This document shows positions 52,263 to 63,183 of a DNA stretch of 64,000 nt, piece after piece. Source of the stretch: Brevibacillus composti. Its GTDB lineage: Bacteria > Bacillota > Bacilli > Brevibacillales > Brevibacillaceae. The stretch is from NCBI RefSeq assembly GCF_016406105.1, contig NZ_CP066308.1, forward strand, positions 3,273,501-3,337,500, given 5' to 3'. The notes beneath the pieces were generated by a model, which saw only the letters and a list, made by a program, of their open reading frames with translations, ran no database searches and had not been told where the DNA came from. The position numbers and the translations under genes were made by a program. Each line of letters begins with the position of its first letter. The stretch's first letter is position 1.

Positions 52263-53546
52263 TTACATATTTTTGATCAGGGCATCTGCGAACTCGGAGC
52301 ACTTCAGCTCGGTCGCACCTTCCATCAGACGAGCGAAATCGTAGGTTACGGTTTTTGCGGAGATGGTTTTCTCCATGGATTGGATGATCAGGTCAGCCGC
52401 TTCGTTCCAGCCCAGATGGCGCAGCATCATTTCGCCGGAGAGAATCACGGAAGACGGGTTTACCTTGTCCAGACCTGCGTATTTCGGAGCGGTACCGTGG
52501 GTCGCTTCGAAGATCGCGTGGCCGGTCAGGTAGTTGATGTTCGCGCCAGGTGCGATACCGATGCCGCCTACTTGTGCAGCCAGGGCGTCGGAGATGTAGT
52601 CGCCGTTCAGGTTGAGTGTCGCAACCACGTCGTACTCAGCCGGACGAGTCAGGATTTGTTGCAGGAAGGCGTCGGCGATCACGTCTTTCACGATGATTTT
52701 GCCAGCTGCTTCTGCTTCTTTCTGCGCCTTGTCCGCGTCGCCGCCTTCGGCTTTGATGCGGTCGTACTGCGCCCAGGTGAATACCTTGTCGCCGAATTCC
52801 GCTTCAGCCACAGCATAGCCCCAGTTTTTGAACGCGCCTTCGGTAAACTTCATGATGTTGCCTTTGTGTACCAGGGTAACGGATTTGCGCTTGTTGTCGA
52901 TCGCGTAGTTGATCGCTGCGCGAACCAGACGCTCGGTACCATCTTTGGAAACAGGCTTGATGCCGATGCCGGAGGTTTCCGGGAAGCGGATCTTTTTGAC
53001 GCCCATTTCGTTTTGCAGGAAGTCGATGACTTTTTTCACTTCTGGCGTTCCTTCCGCCCACTCGACACCAGCGTAGATGTCCTCGGTGTTTTCGCGGAAG
53101 ATGACCATGTCTGTCAATTCGGGATGTTTGACGGGGGATGGCACACCGTCGAAGTATTGCACAGGACGCACGCAAGCGTACAGATCCAGTTCTTGACGAA
53201 GAGCCACGTTGATGGAGCGGATGCCGCCGCCAACCGGAGTCGTGAGCGGGCCTTTGATCGCGATCAGATACTCGCGCACAGCGGTAAGCGTATCTTCAGG
53301 GAGCCATTCACCGTATTGGTTGAAGGATTTTTCGCCTGCGAAGACTTCGAACCACTCGATTTTCTTTTCGCCTTTGTAAGCTTTTTCTACAGCTGCGTCC
53401 AGGACACGAACAGATGCCTTCCAGATATCTGGACCCGTACCGTCCCCTTCGATAAATGGGATGATGGGGTTGTTTGGAACAACGAGTTTGCCGTTGTCTA
53501 CTGTGATTTTTTGACCAGCAGTCGGCTGAGACAGGTTTTTAAACAC
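52263..53546 (-). CDS. icd: Isocitrate dehydrogenase (NADP-type)
   Basis: The 427-residue enzyme makes 2-oxoglutarate from isocitrate. Substrate-phosphate site [21 protein letters not shown] and the NADP-binding region [28 protein letters not shown] are typical of the bacterial NADP form. GGAGGGATTTTTC precedes the ATG. A perfect 12-bp hairpin lies 54 bases upstream in the gap to citZ. Confidence 0.97.
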   Translation of the reverse strand: MFKNLSQPTAGQKITVDNGKLVVPNNPIIPFIEGDGTGPDIWKASVRVLDAAVEKAYKGEKKIEWFEVFAGEKSFNQYGEWLPEDTLTAVREYLIAIKGPLTTPVGGGIRSINVALRQELDLYACVRPVQYFDGVPSPVKHPELTDMVIFRENTEDIYAGVEWAEGTPEVKKVIDFLQNEMGVKKIRFPETSGIGIKPVSKDGTERLVRAAINYAIDNKRKSVTLVHKGNIMKFTEGAFKNWGYAVAEAEFGDKVFTWAQYDRIKAEGGDADKAQKEAEAAGKIIVKDVIADAFLQQILTRPAEYDVVATLNLNGDYISDALAAQVGGIGIAPGANINYLTGHAIFEATHGTAPKYAGLDKVNPSSVILSGEMMLRHLGWNEAADLIIQSMEKTISAKTVTYDFARLMEGATELKCSEFADALIKNM

Positions 53547-53600
53547 GAAAAATCCCTCCAGTGTATGAAAAATATGGTAGAAAATATTTCCAGACGTAGG

Positions 53601-53630
53601 AGAACTACCACGCGCGGGTGGTAGTTCTCA
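53601..53630 (-). repeat. Perfect hairpin between citZ and icd
   Basis: GAGAACTACCAC/GTGGTAGTTCTC with a six-base loop. No T-run follows on the minus strand, so it is more likely an mRNA stability or processing element than a terminator. Confidence 0.7.
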
Positions 53631-53698
53631 AGCTTGCGCTTAGGAGTACATTCTCCATTCGGGTGACGGACTCCTCCACGCTCGGAAAAGCGATGGTC

Positions 53699-54811
53699 TT
53701 AGCGGCGATCGATCGGCACATAATGCTGATTGACCGGACCGGTGTAATCTGCGCGCGGACGGATCAGACGATTGTTCTCGTATTGTTCCATGATATGCGC
53801 AGTCCAGCCAGACATACGGCTGATGGCGAAAATCGGCGTGAACAGATCGCTCTCCAAACCAAGCGCGATGTACACCGATGCGGAGTAGAAATCGACGTTT
53901 GGCTTCAGACCTTTTTCGCCTGTTACCATGTCTTCTACCTTCACGGACATCTCGTAAAGCTCAGGGCGTCCGATTTGCGCAGTCAGCGCTTTGGACATTT
54001 GCTTCAGCCACTTGGCACGCGGGTCGCCGTCTTTGTAGACGCGATGGCCGAAGCCCATGATCTTCTCTTTGTTGTCCAGCTTTTGGCGGATGTAGGATTC
54101 GACTTCGTCGACAGAGCCGATTTCGGCCAGCATAGCTGCTACCGCTTCGTTTGCCCCGCCGTGCAAAGGTCCCTTCAGTGTGCCGATTGCAGACACGATG
54201 CCGGAGTAAATATCTGTCAGCGTCGCGACAGTCACCCGTGCTGCAAAGGTGGATGCGTTGAACTCGTGATCCGCATGCAGGATGAGGGCGACATCAAACG
54301 CTTTCACAGCGGTTTCGGTCGGAGCTTCGCCCGTCAGCATGTACAGGAAGTTCTGGGCGATGGAATAGGACGGATTGGGAGCGACTGGCTCCAGTCCTTT
54401 TCGCATGCGAGCAAAGGCAGCAATCAGAGTCGGTGTCTGGGCCATCAGGCGGATCGATTTCCGGTAGTTGGCCTCCGGGCTCATCTCTTGAGCTTCTGCA
54501 TCGTAGAGCGCTAGCGAAGAGACAGCTGTGCGCAACGCCGCCATGGGGTGTACGCCTTTCGGGTAGGATTTGATGCTGTCGATCACCTCTTGGGGCACCG
54601 CAGCATTTTCACCCAGCTGCTTTTTCAAAGCATCCAGCTGATCGCGCTTCGGTAGGGCTCCATGCCAGAGCAGGTAGACAACCTCTTCAAATGTTGCGTG
54701 TTCCGCAAGCTCGTCAATATTGATACCACCATAGCAAAGTACCCCATCGACAATCGAACAGATTGAAGATTGAGCGGCAACTACGCCTTCTAGTCCACGA
54801 GTAGCTGTCAT
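53699..54811 (-). CDS. citZ: Citrate synthase
   Basis: A 370-residue type II citrate synthase of the short Gram-positive form. Catalytic residues sit in GPLHGGANEAVAAML, IMGFGHRVYKDGDPRAK and NVDFYSASVYIALG. It carries out the first step of the TCA cycle and leads citZ-icd-mdh. GGAGAGAG precedes the ATG. Confidence 0.97.
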   Translation of the reverse strand: MTATRGLEGVVAAQSSICSIVDGVLCYGGINIDELAEHATFEEVVYLLWHGALPKRDQLDALKKQLGENAAVPQEVIDSIKSYPKGVHPMAALRTAVSSLALYDAEAQEMSPEANYRKSIRLMAQTPTLIAAFARMRKGLEPVAPNPSYSIAQNFLYMLTGEAPTETAVKAFDVALILHADHEFNASTFAARVTVATLTDIYSGIVSAIGTLKGPLHGGANEAVAAMLAEIGSVDEVESYIRQKLDNKEKIMGFGHRVYKDGDPRAKWLKQMSKALTAQIGRPELYEMSVKVEDMVTGEKGLKPNVDFYSASVYIALGLESDLFTPIFAISRMSGWTAHIMEQYENNRLIRPRADYTGPVNQHYVPIDRR

Positions 54812-55257
54812 GTAACTCTCTCCTTTTCCACTCTATGCTATATGTAGTTGTCGTGGCGGTTCCTTTTACGACCACCCTCCACAAATGAATGATTATAAAA
54901 TGAAACGGATCATCATTCGTATTTCAAAATACGCATAGACGGGAGGAAAGACCAAGAGGTCCTGCTGTATGTCAATAAAAAGAATCCAACCATAATTCGA
55001 CACAATTATAAAAGATTATTGCAGTTTTGTGAATGATAAAAGTACAAGATGTAAAAAAGCAGGCACGGAAGGGAAAACTTGCTTGCGCCTATCAGCATAC
55101 TGCATAATAGTTACAAAGCAGTCACGAGTGGTTTTCGCGGCAGTTTCGGCCGTCTTTCTCCGGGCCCTGCCTGGTAAAATAATGTTTGAGAAACAGCGCG
55201 AATGTTTTTTTCATAAAAGAGACAGCAATCCTGCCATACAGAGAAAGGAGAGTTCTA
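54812..55257. other. Intergenic region between divergent citZ and ytvI
   Basis: AT-rich control region with the citZ leader and the start signals of ytvI. The dyad at 54887-54918 is the only regulatory element I can point to. A TTGACA on the minus strand near 54970 has no good -10 at the right distance. Confidence 0.5.
54887..54918 (-). promoter_or_regulatory. Probable citZ promoter -10 within a dyad
   Basis: TATAAT (minus strand, 54892-54897) lies in the arm of a dyad GAATGAT/ATCATTC with 18 bases between arms. Bacillus citZ is controlled by CcpC and CcpA; whether this dyad is a CcpC site is inference. Confidence 0.4.
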
Positions 55258-56388
55258 TTGAACCGGCAAAACTGGGCCATCCGCCTCTTTCAAATTATTC
55301 GGTTTTTGTGGGTTTGCCTGCTCATCTACGCCAGCTTCCGAATCCTGGTTTTTGCACTACCCTTACTGTACCCATTTCTCATCTCCTTAGTCATCGCGCT
55401 GGTGATCCATCGCCCGGTTACCTATTTGACCAAAAAGGCGAAGATCCCCCGATGGCTGTCCGTCACGCTGGCGCTGCTGCTCCTGCTCGCCCTGTCCGGC
55501 GGGGTCGTCACCCTGATCATCACCGAGACCGTCGTCGAAATCGGGGAGCTGGCGCGCAAACTTCCACTCTTCTCCACGGAGCTGGCCCACTATCTGCAAA
55601 GGACGATTTCTCAGGATTTCCTCACCGGCATCTATGAGCAAATCCAGTCGTTCCTGACGACGCTTGATGCGGGTTACAAAGAGAAGCTGGACAACACCAT
55701 CGGCCAGGGCATCACATCCATCACACACGCTGGACAGCAGTTGATTGTGCAATTTCTGGACGGGCTGAAAAACTTCCTGCTCTCCCTGCCCAATCTGGCG
55801 ACGGTGTTCGTGATCTCCCTGATCGGCGCATTCTTCATCTCCAAGGATTTCTTTCTGTGGGAAGCGCGTTTTCGGAAAATTCTTCCGAGCGGCGTCAACC
55901 GGCGGCTCGACGAAGTGTTCCAGGATTTAAAGGGCGCTTTGTTCGGCTTCGCCAAAGCGCAGCTGACCCTGATCTCGCTCACGGCCGCGATCGTAATGAT
56001 CGGCCTGTTGATTCTGCGGGTGGAGTATGCGGTGACCATCGGTTTGTTGACCGGACTTGTCGATTTGCTGCCGTACCTGGGCACCGGGACCGTCTTTATC
56101 CCCTGGATCATCTACCTGTTTTTCAAGGGGAATTACTCCCTGGTGATCGGCTTGTCGATCCTCTACGGCGTCGTGCTGATCTTCCGGCAGATTATCGAGC
56201 CGAAGGTCGTCGCCGAAAATGTCGGCTTGGATCCGCTGCTGACGCTGGTCGCCCTGTTTGTCGGCTTGCAGCTGTTTGGCTTCCTCGGTCTGATCATCGG
56301 TCCCGTCTCTCTGGTCCTGATCAATGCGCTGGTCAAAGCCAATGTATTTATGGACCTCTGGAAGTATATCAAAGGGCAAGAGACGTAA
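55258..56388 (+). CDS. ytvI: YtvI-like AI-2E-family membrane protein
   Basis: A 376-residue protein with seven to eight transmembrane helices in the AI-2E exporter/PerM arrangement. FVISLIGAFFISKDF, FRKILPSG, GLVDLLPYLGTGTVFIPW and RQIIEPKVVAENVGLDPLLTLVALFVGLQLFGFLG are the conserved parts. In Bacillus YtvI is a sporulation-linked membrane protein between pyk and citZ; the same position supports the symbol. TTG at 55258 follows GAAAGGAGAG. Confidence 0.88.
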   Translation: MNRQNWAIRLFQIIRFLWVCLLIYASFRILVFALPLLYPFLISLVIALVIHRPVTYLTKKAKIPRWLSVTLALLLLLALSGGVVTLIITETVVEIGELARKLPLFSTELAHYLQRTISQDFLTGIYEQIQSFLTTLDAGYKEKLDNTIGQGITSITHAGQQLIVQFLDGLKNFLLSLPNLATVFVISLIGAFFISKDFFLWEARFRKILPSGVNRRLDEVFQDLKGALFGFAKAQLTLISLTAAIVMIGLLILRVEYAVTIGLLTGLVDLLPYLGTGTVFIPWIIYLFFKGNYSLVIGLSILYGVVLIFRQIIEPKVVAENVGLDPLLTLVALFVGLQLFGFLGLIIGPVSLVLINALVKANVFMDLWKYIKGQET

Positions 56389-56416
56389 AAAGGAGGCGAC
56401 ATTCGCCTCCTTTTTT
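56387..56416 (+). terminator. Terminator between ytvI and fxsA
   Basis: AAAAAGGAGGCG/CGCCTCCTTTTT with a five-base loop and extra T; symmetrical, so it may serve the convergent fxsA as well. Confidence 0.85.
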
Positions 56417-56456
56417 GATTGGGAACACAGCGCAAACAGCTGTACCGCAAGCAGCT

Positions 56457-56855
56457 TTACCGTCGGAAAAAGAAATGAACCCGACCCGATGAGATCAGCG
56501 ACCACAGCCACCTCTTCACCAGATGACGGATAATCATCCGCGTGTAGGGGAGCAAAAAGAGAATGCCTACGATGTCCGTGAAAAATCCGGGCATGAGCAG
56601 CATCAGGCCGCCGGAGAGCACCAGCGCTCCGTCAATCAGCGTCTCTCCCGGCATCTGACCGCGGGACATCTGCAGCTGGAGCATCCTCATCACTTGCAGC
56701 CCTTGCTGCTTGGCGAGCCAGGCCCCTACGAATCCGGTCAGGATGACCAGCGCCACGGTCCACCAGGGTCCGATCACTTTCCCCACCGAAATCAGGCCCC
56801 ATAGTTCAATCGCCGGCACTACAATAAACAGAACGAGCAGGATGCGAAAGAGCAT
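56457..56855 (-). CDS. fxsA: FxsA-family membrane protein
   Basis: The 132-residue product has three to four transmembrane segments. Motifs PAIELWGLISVGKVIGPWWTVALVILTGFVGAWLAKQQG and GETLIDGALVLSGGLMLLMPGFFTDIVGILFLLP define the family. In E. coli FxsA affects exclusion of phage T7 by the F plasmid; its cell role is unknown. ATG overlaps the stop of the thioesterase gene (TAATG), with GGGGGAG ahead. Confidence 0.93.
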   Translation of the reverse strand: MLFRILLVLFIVVPAIELWGLISVGKVIGPWWTVALVILTGFVGAWLAKQQGLQVMRMLQLQMSRGQMPGETLIDGALVLSGGLMLLMPGFFTDIVGILFLLPYTRMIIRHLVKRWLWSLISSGRVHFFFRR

Positions 56856-57289
56856 TACGATCTCCCCCTTGTACAACGCTCCTGAAGCAGTGCATATACC
56901 TCCGGTACCGCACGAGAAAGCCGGATCGGCTTCATCTCCGTCGTCGTAAACGCATGCTTGGACCACCCGCTGACGAGCAGCTGTCCGTCTTCCCTCCGGT
57001 AGAGTTCATAGGCAAAGGTGAGCCGTACAGGTGAGAGTTCCTCCAGTCTCGTCCGGATCTCCACCCAGTCGTCGTAGCGGGCAGGGAGTTTGTAGGAAAG
57101 CCCGACATCCGTGACGGGCAGCAGGATTCCCTTCTCCTCCAAAGCGCGATAAGTAATCCCTGTATCTCGAATAAATTCCGTGCGGCCGACTTCAAACCAA
57201 TTGAGGTAGTTTGCGTGATACACCACACCCATTTGGTCGGTTTCGCTGTATCGCACACGTATTTGATGAGCGTAGACATCTTGCTTCAA
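56855..57289 (-). CDS. Acyl-CoA thioesterase of the YbgC/4HBT type
   Basis: A 144-residue hotdog-fold enzyme. IRVRYSETDQMGVVYHANYLNWFEVGRTEFIR contains the catalytic Asp and the conserved HANYL. It splits acyl-CoA thioesters; substrate unknown. Coupled to fxsA by overlapping stop and start codons. GAGCGATCCGT-type purine-rich sequence lies before the ATG. Confidence 0.9.
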   Translation of the reverse strand: MKQDVYAHQIRVRYSETDQMGVVYHANYLNWFEVGRTEFIRDTGITYRALEEKGILLPVTDVGLSYKLPARYDDWVEIRTRLEELSPVRLTFAYELYRREDGQLLVSGWSKHAFTTTEMKPIRLSRAVPEVYALLQERCTRGRS

Positions 57290-57457
57290 ACGGATCGCTC
57301 CTTTCTCCTTTTATTGTATCACAGACGAGGTGCTTTCCGCCTATTCATTAGGGGCGTCGCCGCTGATCAGCCGCACCCTAGACGCTCTGACCCATGCCCC
57401 GTCCGCCTGGAAGCCTTCCGTCTCTCCCCCTATCGGCTGTTGTACCGGATGGAATAG

Positions 57458-57506
57458 AAAACGACCGCAGTGGAACGAAAAAATTCGTTCTGCTGCGGTC
57501 GTTTTT
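57458..57506. terminator. Terminator of the B12-dependent reductase gene
   Basis: Long stem AAAACGACCGCAG.../...TGCGGTCGTTTTT with inner GAACGAA/TTCGTTC pairs; T-rich on both sides, 21 bases after the stop at 57528. Confidence 0.85.
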
Positions 57507-57527
57507 GCGATGATTGATTTGATGACC

Positions 57528-59783
57528 TTAGCGAATCGGGCAAGCCCCGGTTTCGCAGGAATCGGCTGTCGACAAGTCGGAATCCACGCCTTTCTCGAAC
57601 TGCTGGAGAATGGCTGGATCAAAAGGCTTCATGCTCGCCTTCAGCTGCTCGTACTCTTCCTTGGTGCAGGACTCGTACGGAGCCAGCTGGTAAGTGCCGC
57701 CATCCAGCTGCAGGAAGGAGACGCCGACGAAGTTGTCCCAGTTGCCGTATACGATCTCTTCTACTTCTTCCCACTCTCCCGGACGAACCGTGATCGTATT
57801 GGAGGAATTGTGCTCGGTGTATTCCTTCTGGAAGCGGAAGTAGGTATCGAACTGCCGTTTGACGTCTACCTCGTTTTTCGTTTCTTTGGCACCGGACGCC
57901 ACCGGGAAGTCAATCACCAGCGTCCGCGCATTGGCCATCCGCTCCTCATGCGTTTCACCCGGTGTTCCCACCTCGGGGTGTACGGTCCAGCCCAGGGTTT
58001 GCACCGCTTTTGCGAGCGGATCCTCCGCATTGATCCGAATCCGGCGGATGTAGTACGGAGAGTGAGACCAGTGCAGACCGCTGGAGACGCCGCCGGCCAC
58101 CTGGGAAAGCGTGCCTTCCGGCTTCACTGTTGTCACGAGCAAAGGCGAGTTGACGCGCAGCTCATAGGCGTACTTGTCCGCTTCTTCGCGAGCCGCATTG
58201 CCCAGCAGCCGGAGAAGTTCAACCTCCTGCTCTTCTGTATAGCCCAGGGCGGCAATCGCGTCCTTGACGCCTGTAAGCGAGGTGCCGAGCAGCCTGTCGC
58301 GCTGCTGGACGACATCCCAGTGCGGCAGCTCCAGCGTCACCAGCGTCATCCGCAGGCCGGCCCGCGCGGATTTGCGCTGCGCGTCCAAAAGTCCATCCAG
58401 GTCCAAATACTTGGAGCCGTCCGGGCTATCCATGACAAACTGCATCAGATTGACTGTCGTCAGGTTGCACACCCCGTAGGAGTCGAGCAGAATTTCCGCG
58501 CACGGGTTCAGCCCTTCTGCGTTGGGACGGCGGCGATTGGCTTCCTCCAGGTTGACGAAGCCCGGCTCGCCCTCCAGCTGCATCATCGTGAAGACCAGAT
58601 GCAGGAACTCGCGGCTCGGCTTCTGATTGAACGCAATCGAGTTGTTGGACATCCGGCGGTGATCCAGTCCGAAGCGGCCGTCCCCTACCTTTTGGATGCT
58701 GTCAAACCAGTTTGGCTTGATGTCACCCAGCAGTTCTCCCACTTTTCGGTGGTGGGCGAGCTGCTCTTCCGTCCAGAAGCCATTGATGCCGTATTTGGCG
58801 AACAGGCACTCGTAATCATCATGGTCGAACAGGAAAATTTCTGCCGTCCGGCGCACGCCGCCCACGACGACGTTGGCGCCGATGAGATTGCCGATGTCCA
58901 GGATGTGGATTGGGCGGATTTTTCCGTACCCTTTGTCGTCCGTCACAATCGGATCGAGGGTGGCGTCGATCTGGTTTTTCAGCACCTTGTCGATGCCCTC
59001 GAACATCTCGCGAAGCGGCTCATGCCCGCTGGCCGTACCGCCGAAGCGCTTCAGCCGCTCGCCTTTGGGGCGTACGCTGTTGTAGGAAATTTTTACGGTA
59101 TGAATATGCTCATAGGCCGGATCCGTCAAGATATGCAGATAGTGGCGAAGCGATTCGACCCAGCCTTCTTTGCTGTCGCCGACGTAAATTTTGGCGTAGC
59201 CGTTTTCCAGCACCTTCAGCTCCGAACGCTCAAGACGCTGATGCATCGGCAGCGGTCTGTACTCGGACGAGAGCAGGGTGACATTGGTCCGAATCGGCTT
59301 CAACGATTCCGCCATCTGCTTGGTACACTTGAAGCCTACGCCGGTTCCGACCAACAGCAAATAGAACAGGTCGCAAAGATCCTCCCAGGACCGGATGTTC
59401 AGGAAAGAGCAGTTGAAATTGGCCAGCGGATACAAGTCCGCTACGCCGTTTTCCGCACCGCCCACCCAAAGGGTGCGCCCGGACAGGAATTGCTTCAGAT
59501 TGAACATGTTGTCAAACAGCCCCTCCGCCTCCGTGGAAAGCTCCTCGAGGTTAGGGACGAGACCGATTTTCCGAATGTGCTGGTAAGCCAGCTTCATATT
59601 GTAATCGACAGAGCGGCGGCAGGTTTCTTTCCATGTCTCTCGTCTGCCGAGTTCAGGAATAAAGCGGGAATAGGTCCGGTAGTAGACAAATTGCCCCAGC
59701 GGAGTCATATGTACCGGAAAATCAGGATATTGTGCCAAGAATTCATCCCGCAAAAATCGGGTTCTCGTTTCTGTTGCCAACAT
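57528..59783 (-). CDS. Adenosylcobalamin-dependent ribonucleoside-triphosphate reductase (class II)
   Basis: The 751-residue product is a monomeric class II reductase like that of Lactobacillus leichmannii (RTPR). Catalytic Cys and Glu are in LNPCAEILL; the partner Cys is in ANFNCSFLN and GVCNLTT; the C-terminal thiol pair is in [11 protein letters not shown]. It makes dNTPs with B12 instead of an iron centre, so works without oxygen. ATG at 59783 follows AAGGAGGAACC; an in-frame ATG 27 codons upstream is less likely. NrdR boxes stand 120-170 bases ahead, and nrdR itself is in this window. Confidence 0.95.
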   Translation of the reverse strand: MLATETRTRFLRDEFLAQYPDFPVHMTPLGQFVYYRTYSRFIPELGRRETWKETCRRSVDYNMKLAYQHIRKIGLVPNLEELSTEAEGLFDNMFNLKQFLSGRTLWVGGAENGVADLYPLANFNCSFLNIRSWEDLCDLFYLLLVGTGVGFKCTKQMAESLKPIRTNVTLLSSEYRPLPMHQRLERSELKVLENGYAKIYVGDSKEGWVESLRHYLHILTDPAYEHIHTVKISYNSVRPKGERLKRFGGTASGHEPLREMFEGIDKVLKNQIDATLDPIVTDDKGYGKIRPIHILDIGNLIGANVVVGGVRRTAEIFLFDHDDYECLFAKYGINGFWTEEQLAHHRKVGELLGDIKPNWFDSIQKVGDGRFGLDHRRMSNNSIAFNQKPSREFLHLVFTMMQLEGEPGFVNLEEANRRRPNAEGLNPCAEILLDSYGVCNLTTVNLMQFVMDSPDGSKYLDLDGLLDAQRKSARAGLRMTLVTLELPHWDVVQQRDRLLGTSLTGVKDAIAALGYTEEQEVELLRLLGNAAREEADKYAYELRVNSPLLVTTVKPEGTLSQVAGGVSSGLHWSHSPYYIRRIRINAEDPLAKAVQTLGWTVHPEVGTPGETHEERMANARTLVIDFPVASGAKETKNEVDVKRQFDTYFRFQKEYTEHNSSNTITVRPGEWEEVEEIVYGNWDNFVGVSFLQLDGGTYQLAPYESCTKEEYEQLKASMKPFDPAILQQFEKGVDSDLSTADSCETGACPIR

Positions 59784-59903
59784 GACGGTTCCTCCTTCAA
59801 AATAGCCAAACTGCTTATAACTTACCCGGCACAGCCAAACATTTGTGCCCTTCAACTCTCTCATCTCTAGTTAACTCTTTTTCCCTGAAAAACTCAATAG
59901 TCT

Positions 59904-59919
59904 TTTCTATATGTTGTGA
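59904..59919 (-). promoter_or_regulatory. Second, weaker NrdR box
   Basis: On the minus strand TCACAACATATAGAAA matches the NrdR box at 10 of 16 positions. Its centre is 32 bp from the centre of the perfect box, about three helical turns, as expected for tandem NrdR sites. Confidence 0.55.
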
Positions 59920-59934
59920 TAAAGATTTTTCGAC

Positions 59935-59952
59935 AACACAATATATTGTGTT
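59935..59952. promoter_or_regulatory. NrdR box, perfect palindrome
   Basis: AACACAATATATTGTGTT, an 18-bp perfect palindrome matching the known NrdR box consensus, 152 bases before the reductase ATG. On the minus strand TTGTCG and CATATA with 17 bases between may be the promoter lying between the two boxes. Confidence 0.85.
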
Positions 59953-60129
59953 TTTTAGAAAAAAGGGTCTTGACAACGCTTCTCGTAAACAGAGTGAGAA
60001 AGCCGCAGAAAAATCAATTCTACCAGATTTGCACCCCATCGGTCACCCCGCCAGGTGTAGGATTTTATTCCTAACTATGCGGAACTGAGGGGCTAATCAT
60101 ACACCGTTCTTCACTTTTTTTGCGCACGC

Positions 60130-60160
60130 AAAAGAGAGGGGGCCATTTTTGACCCTCTCT
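60130..60160 (-). terminator. Terminator of pyk
   Basis: On the minus strand AGAGAGGG/CCCTCTCT with a 12-base loop, followed by TTTGCG, 41 bases after the stop. Confidence 0.6.
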
Positions 60161-60200
60161 CCGTATCTGACCGTATTGGGCTTTCGTCTCTTACCGGCGC

Positions 60201-61955
60201 TTACAGCACGCGGGCATGTCCGGTATAAATATGGCCGCGCTCAGGGTCTACCGTGACGATCTGCCCGTCTCTGATCAGGTCGGTCGCTTTCGCCGCGCCG
60301 ACGATGACCGGCACATTGAGGTTCAGACCCACGATGGAGGCGTGGGACGTCAGTCCTCCTTCTTCGGTAATGACGGCGGCCGCTCTCTCAAAAGCCGGAA
60401 TCATCTCCGAGTCGGTCCCAATCATGACGAGAATGCTGCCTGGCTCCGTCTTCTCCAATGCCTCCGCAGAGGAACGGGCGATTACGGCCCGACCCGTCAC
60501 CACTTTTCGGCCGATCCCTTGTCCCTTGGCGACGATATCGCCGATCACGTGAATCTTGATGAGATTGGTCGTGCCGACTTCGCGGACGGGCACGCCCGCA
60601 GTGATGACGACGAGATCGCCGTGGCGCACAAAGCCTGCTTGCAGCGACTGCTGAACGGATAAGTCGAGCATTTCGTCTGTGGTATTGGCCACGGGGCCGA
60701 GGACTGGATAGACGCCATTGACCAGGGCCAGCCGGCGCATCACGCCCTCATGCGGCGTCACGGCTACGATCGGAGCCTTGGGCCGGTACTTGGACACCAT
60801 CCGGGCGGTATGGCCGCTCTCCGTCGCGGTGATGACGGCAGCCGCATCCAGATCCAGCGCCGCATTGGCGACAGCCTGGCTGATCGCATCGGTGATCGTC
60901 ACTTGCTTATGCAGCGACTGGCTGTGCAGGATCTCCCGATAGTTCAGCTCCTGCTCGGCGCGGAGGGCGATCCGGTTCATCGTCTCGACAGACTCGACCG
61001 GATATTTGCCCGCCGCCGTCTCACCGGAGAGCATGATGGCGTCGGTGCCGTCAAAGATCGCATTGGCGACATCGCTCGCTTCGGCGCGGGTAGGCCGCGG
61101 ATTGCGCTGCATCGAATCGAGCATCTGGGTCGCGGTGATCACGGGCTTGCCGAGCTCATTGCACTTTTTGATCAGCTTTTTCTGGACCAGCGGCACTTCT
61201 TCCGCCGGGATCTCCACGCCCAAATCGCCGCGGGCCACCATCGTCCCGTCGGCTACGGCCAAAATTTCGTCGACGTTGTCGACGCCCTCCTGGTTTTCAA
61301 TCTTGGCGATGATGTCGATTTTGGCGTGATGCCGCTCGAGGATTTCCCGTATTTCCAAAATGTCGGACGCCTTGCGGACAAAAGAGGCCGCGATAAAATC
61401 GACGCCTTGTTCGATGCCAAACTCAATATCCTGGGCGTCCTTTTCGGTAATGCCGGGCAGGTTGATTTTGACGCCCGGCACGTTGACGCCTTTTTTGCTT
61501 TTGAGGGTGCCTCCGTTTTTGATCTCGCAGATGATGTCCTGCCCCTGCACTTCTTGCACGGTGAGGCCGATCAGCCCGTCATCGATCAAGATCGTGTCAC
61601 CCGGCTTTACATCCTGCGGCAGCTCCGCGTAGGTGATGGAGACGCGCTCGGCGGTGCCGGCGATCTCTTCGGTCGTAAGCGTGATCCGGTTGCCCTCTAC
61701 CAGTTCTACCGATTCGGTCGCGAGCACGCCGGTTCGGATCTCCGGCCCTTTGGTATCGAGCAGGATCGCGACCTGCTTGCCGGTCTCCGCGCAGGCTTGG
61801 CGGATGCTGGCGATGCGCGCCGCATGCTCCTCGTGGGAGCCGTGGGAAAAATTGAGGCGGGCGACGTTCATTCCAGCGTGGATCAGTCTTTTCAAGGTCT
61901 CTACGGATTCACTGGCGGGTCCGATGGTACAAACAATTTTCGCTTTGCGCAACAA
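60201..61955 (-). CDS. pyk: Pyruvate kinase
   Basis: The 584-residue enzyme has the Bacillus-type extra C-terminal domain. The N-terminal barrel starts with [26 protein letters not shown]; the active site is in [18 protein letters not shown] and [12 protein letters not shown]. The final ~100 residues resemble the PEP-utilising mobile domain with [11 protein letters not shown] (His-containing). Last step of glycolysis. It lies 34 bases after pfkA; the two form an operon. Confidence 0.97.
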   Translation of the reverse strand: MLRKAKIVCTIGPASESVETLKRLIHAGMNVARLNFSHGSHEEHAARIASIRQACAETGKQVAILLDTKGPEIRTGVLATESVELVEGNRITLTTEEIAGTAERVSITYAELPQDVKPGDTILIDDGLIGLTVQEVQGQDIICEIKNGGTLKSKKGVNVPGVKINLPGITEKDAQDIEFGIEQGVDFIAASFVRKASDILEIREILERHHAKIDIIAKIENQEGVDNVDEILAVADGTMVARGDLGVEIPAEEVPLVQKKLIKKCNELGKPVITATQMLDSMQRNPRPTRAEASDVANAIFDGTDAIMLSGETAAGKYPVESVETMNRIALRAEQELNYREILHSQSLHKQVTITDAISQAVANAALDLDAAAVITATESGHTARMVSKYRPKAPIVAVTPHEGVMRRLALVNGVYPVLGPVANTTDEMLDLSVQQSLQAGFVRHGDLVVITAGVPVREVGTTNLIKIHVIGDIVAKGQGIGRKVVTGRAVIARSSAEALEKTEPGSILVMIGTDSEMIPAFERAAAVITEEGGLTSHASIVGLNLNVPVIVGAAKATDLIRDGQIVTVDPERGHIYTGHARVL

Positions 61956-61989
61956 GAGAAGTCCCTCCTCGGCTATTTGACGGCCGCAC

Positions 61990-63060
<1,071 letters not shown>

Positions 63061-63073
63061 CTAACAAAGGCAT

Positions 63074-63084
63074 TGTGACATACT
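63074..63084 (+). promoter_or_regulatory. Second CcpN-like box, upstream of pfkA
   Basis: TGTGACATACT fits TRTGHYATAYW and shares 14 identical bases (ATTGTGACATACTT) with the box in the gapB promoter. Relative to pfkA it points the other way and lies 125 bases before the ATG. Confidence 0.4.
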
Positions 63085-63150
63085 TTTTGAAAGATCTGAC
63101 AAGTATCGACTCCGCCTACGATTTTACCAGAATATCCGGCAAGAAGAAAG

Positions 63151-63183
63151 AAAAATACGCCCCCTGCTTTACAGGGAGGCGTA
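63151..63183 (-). terminator. Terminator of accA
   Basis: On the minus strand TACGCCTCCCTG/CAGGGGGCGTA (one T-G pair), a five-base loop, then TTTTTC; the stem begins inside the last codons of accA. Confidence 0.75.

Larger units (their letters stand above)
59784..60200. other. Leader and upstream region of the reductase gene
   Basis: Contains two NrdR boxes, the pyk terminator and about 170 bases in which I see nothing defined. No cobalamin riboswitch core was recognised. Confidence 0.5.

Noticed and set aside
57330..59870. An 846-codon open frame on the plus strand
   Set aside because: Antisense shadow of the B12-dependent reductase gene in GC-rich DNA; no domain resemblance.
59784..60200. 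A cobalamin riboswitch before the B12-dependent reductase
   Set aside because: No B12-box or expected stem order was found; the NrdR boxes explain the regulation.
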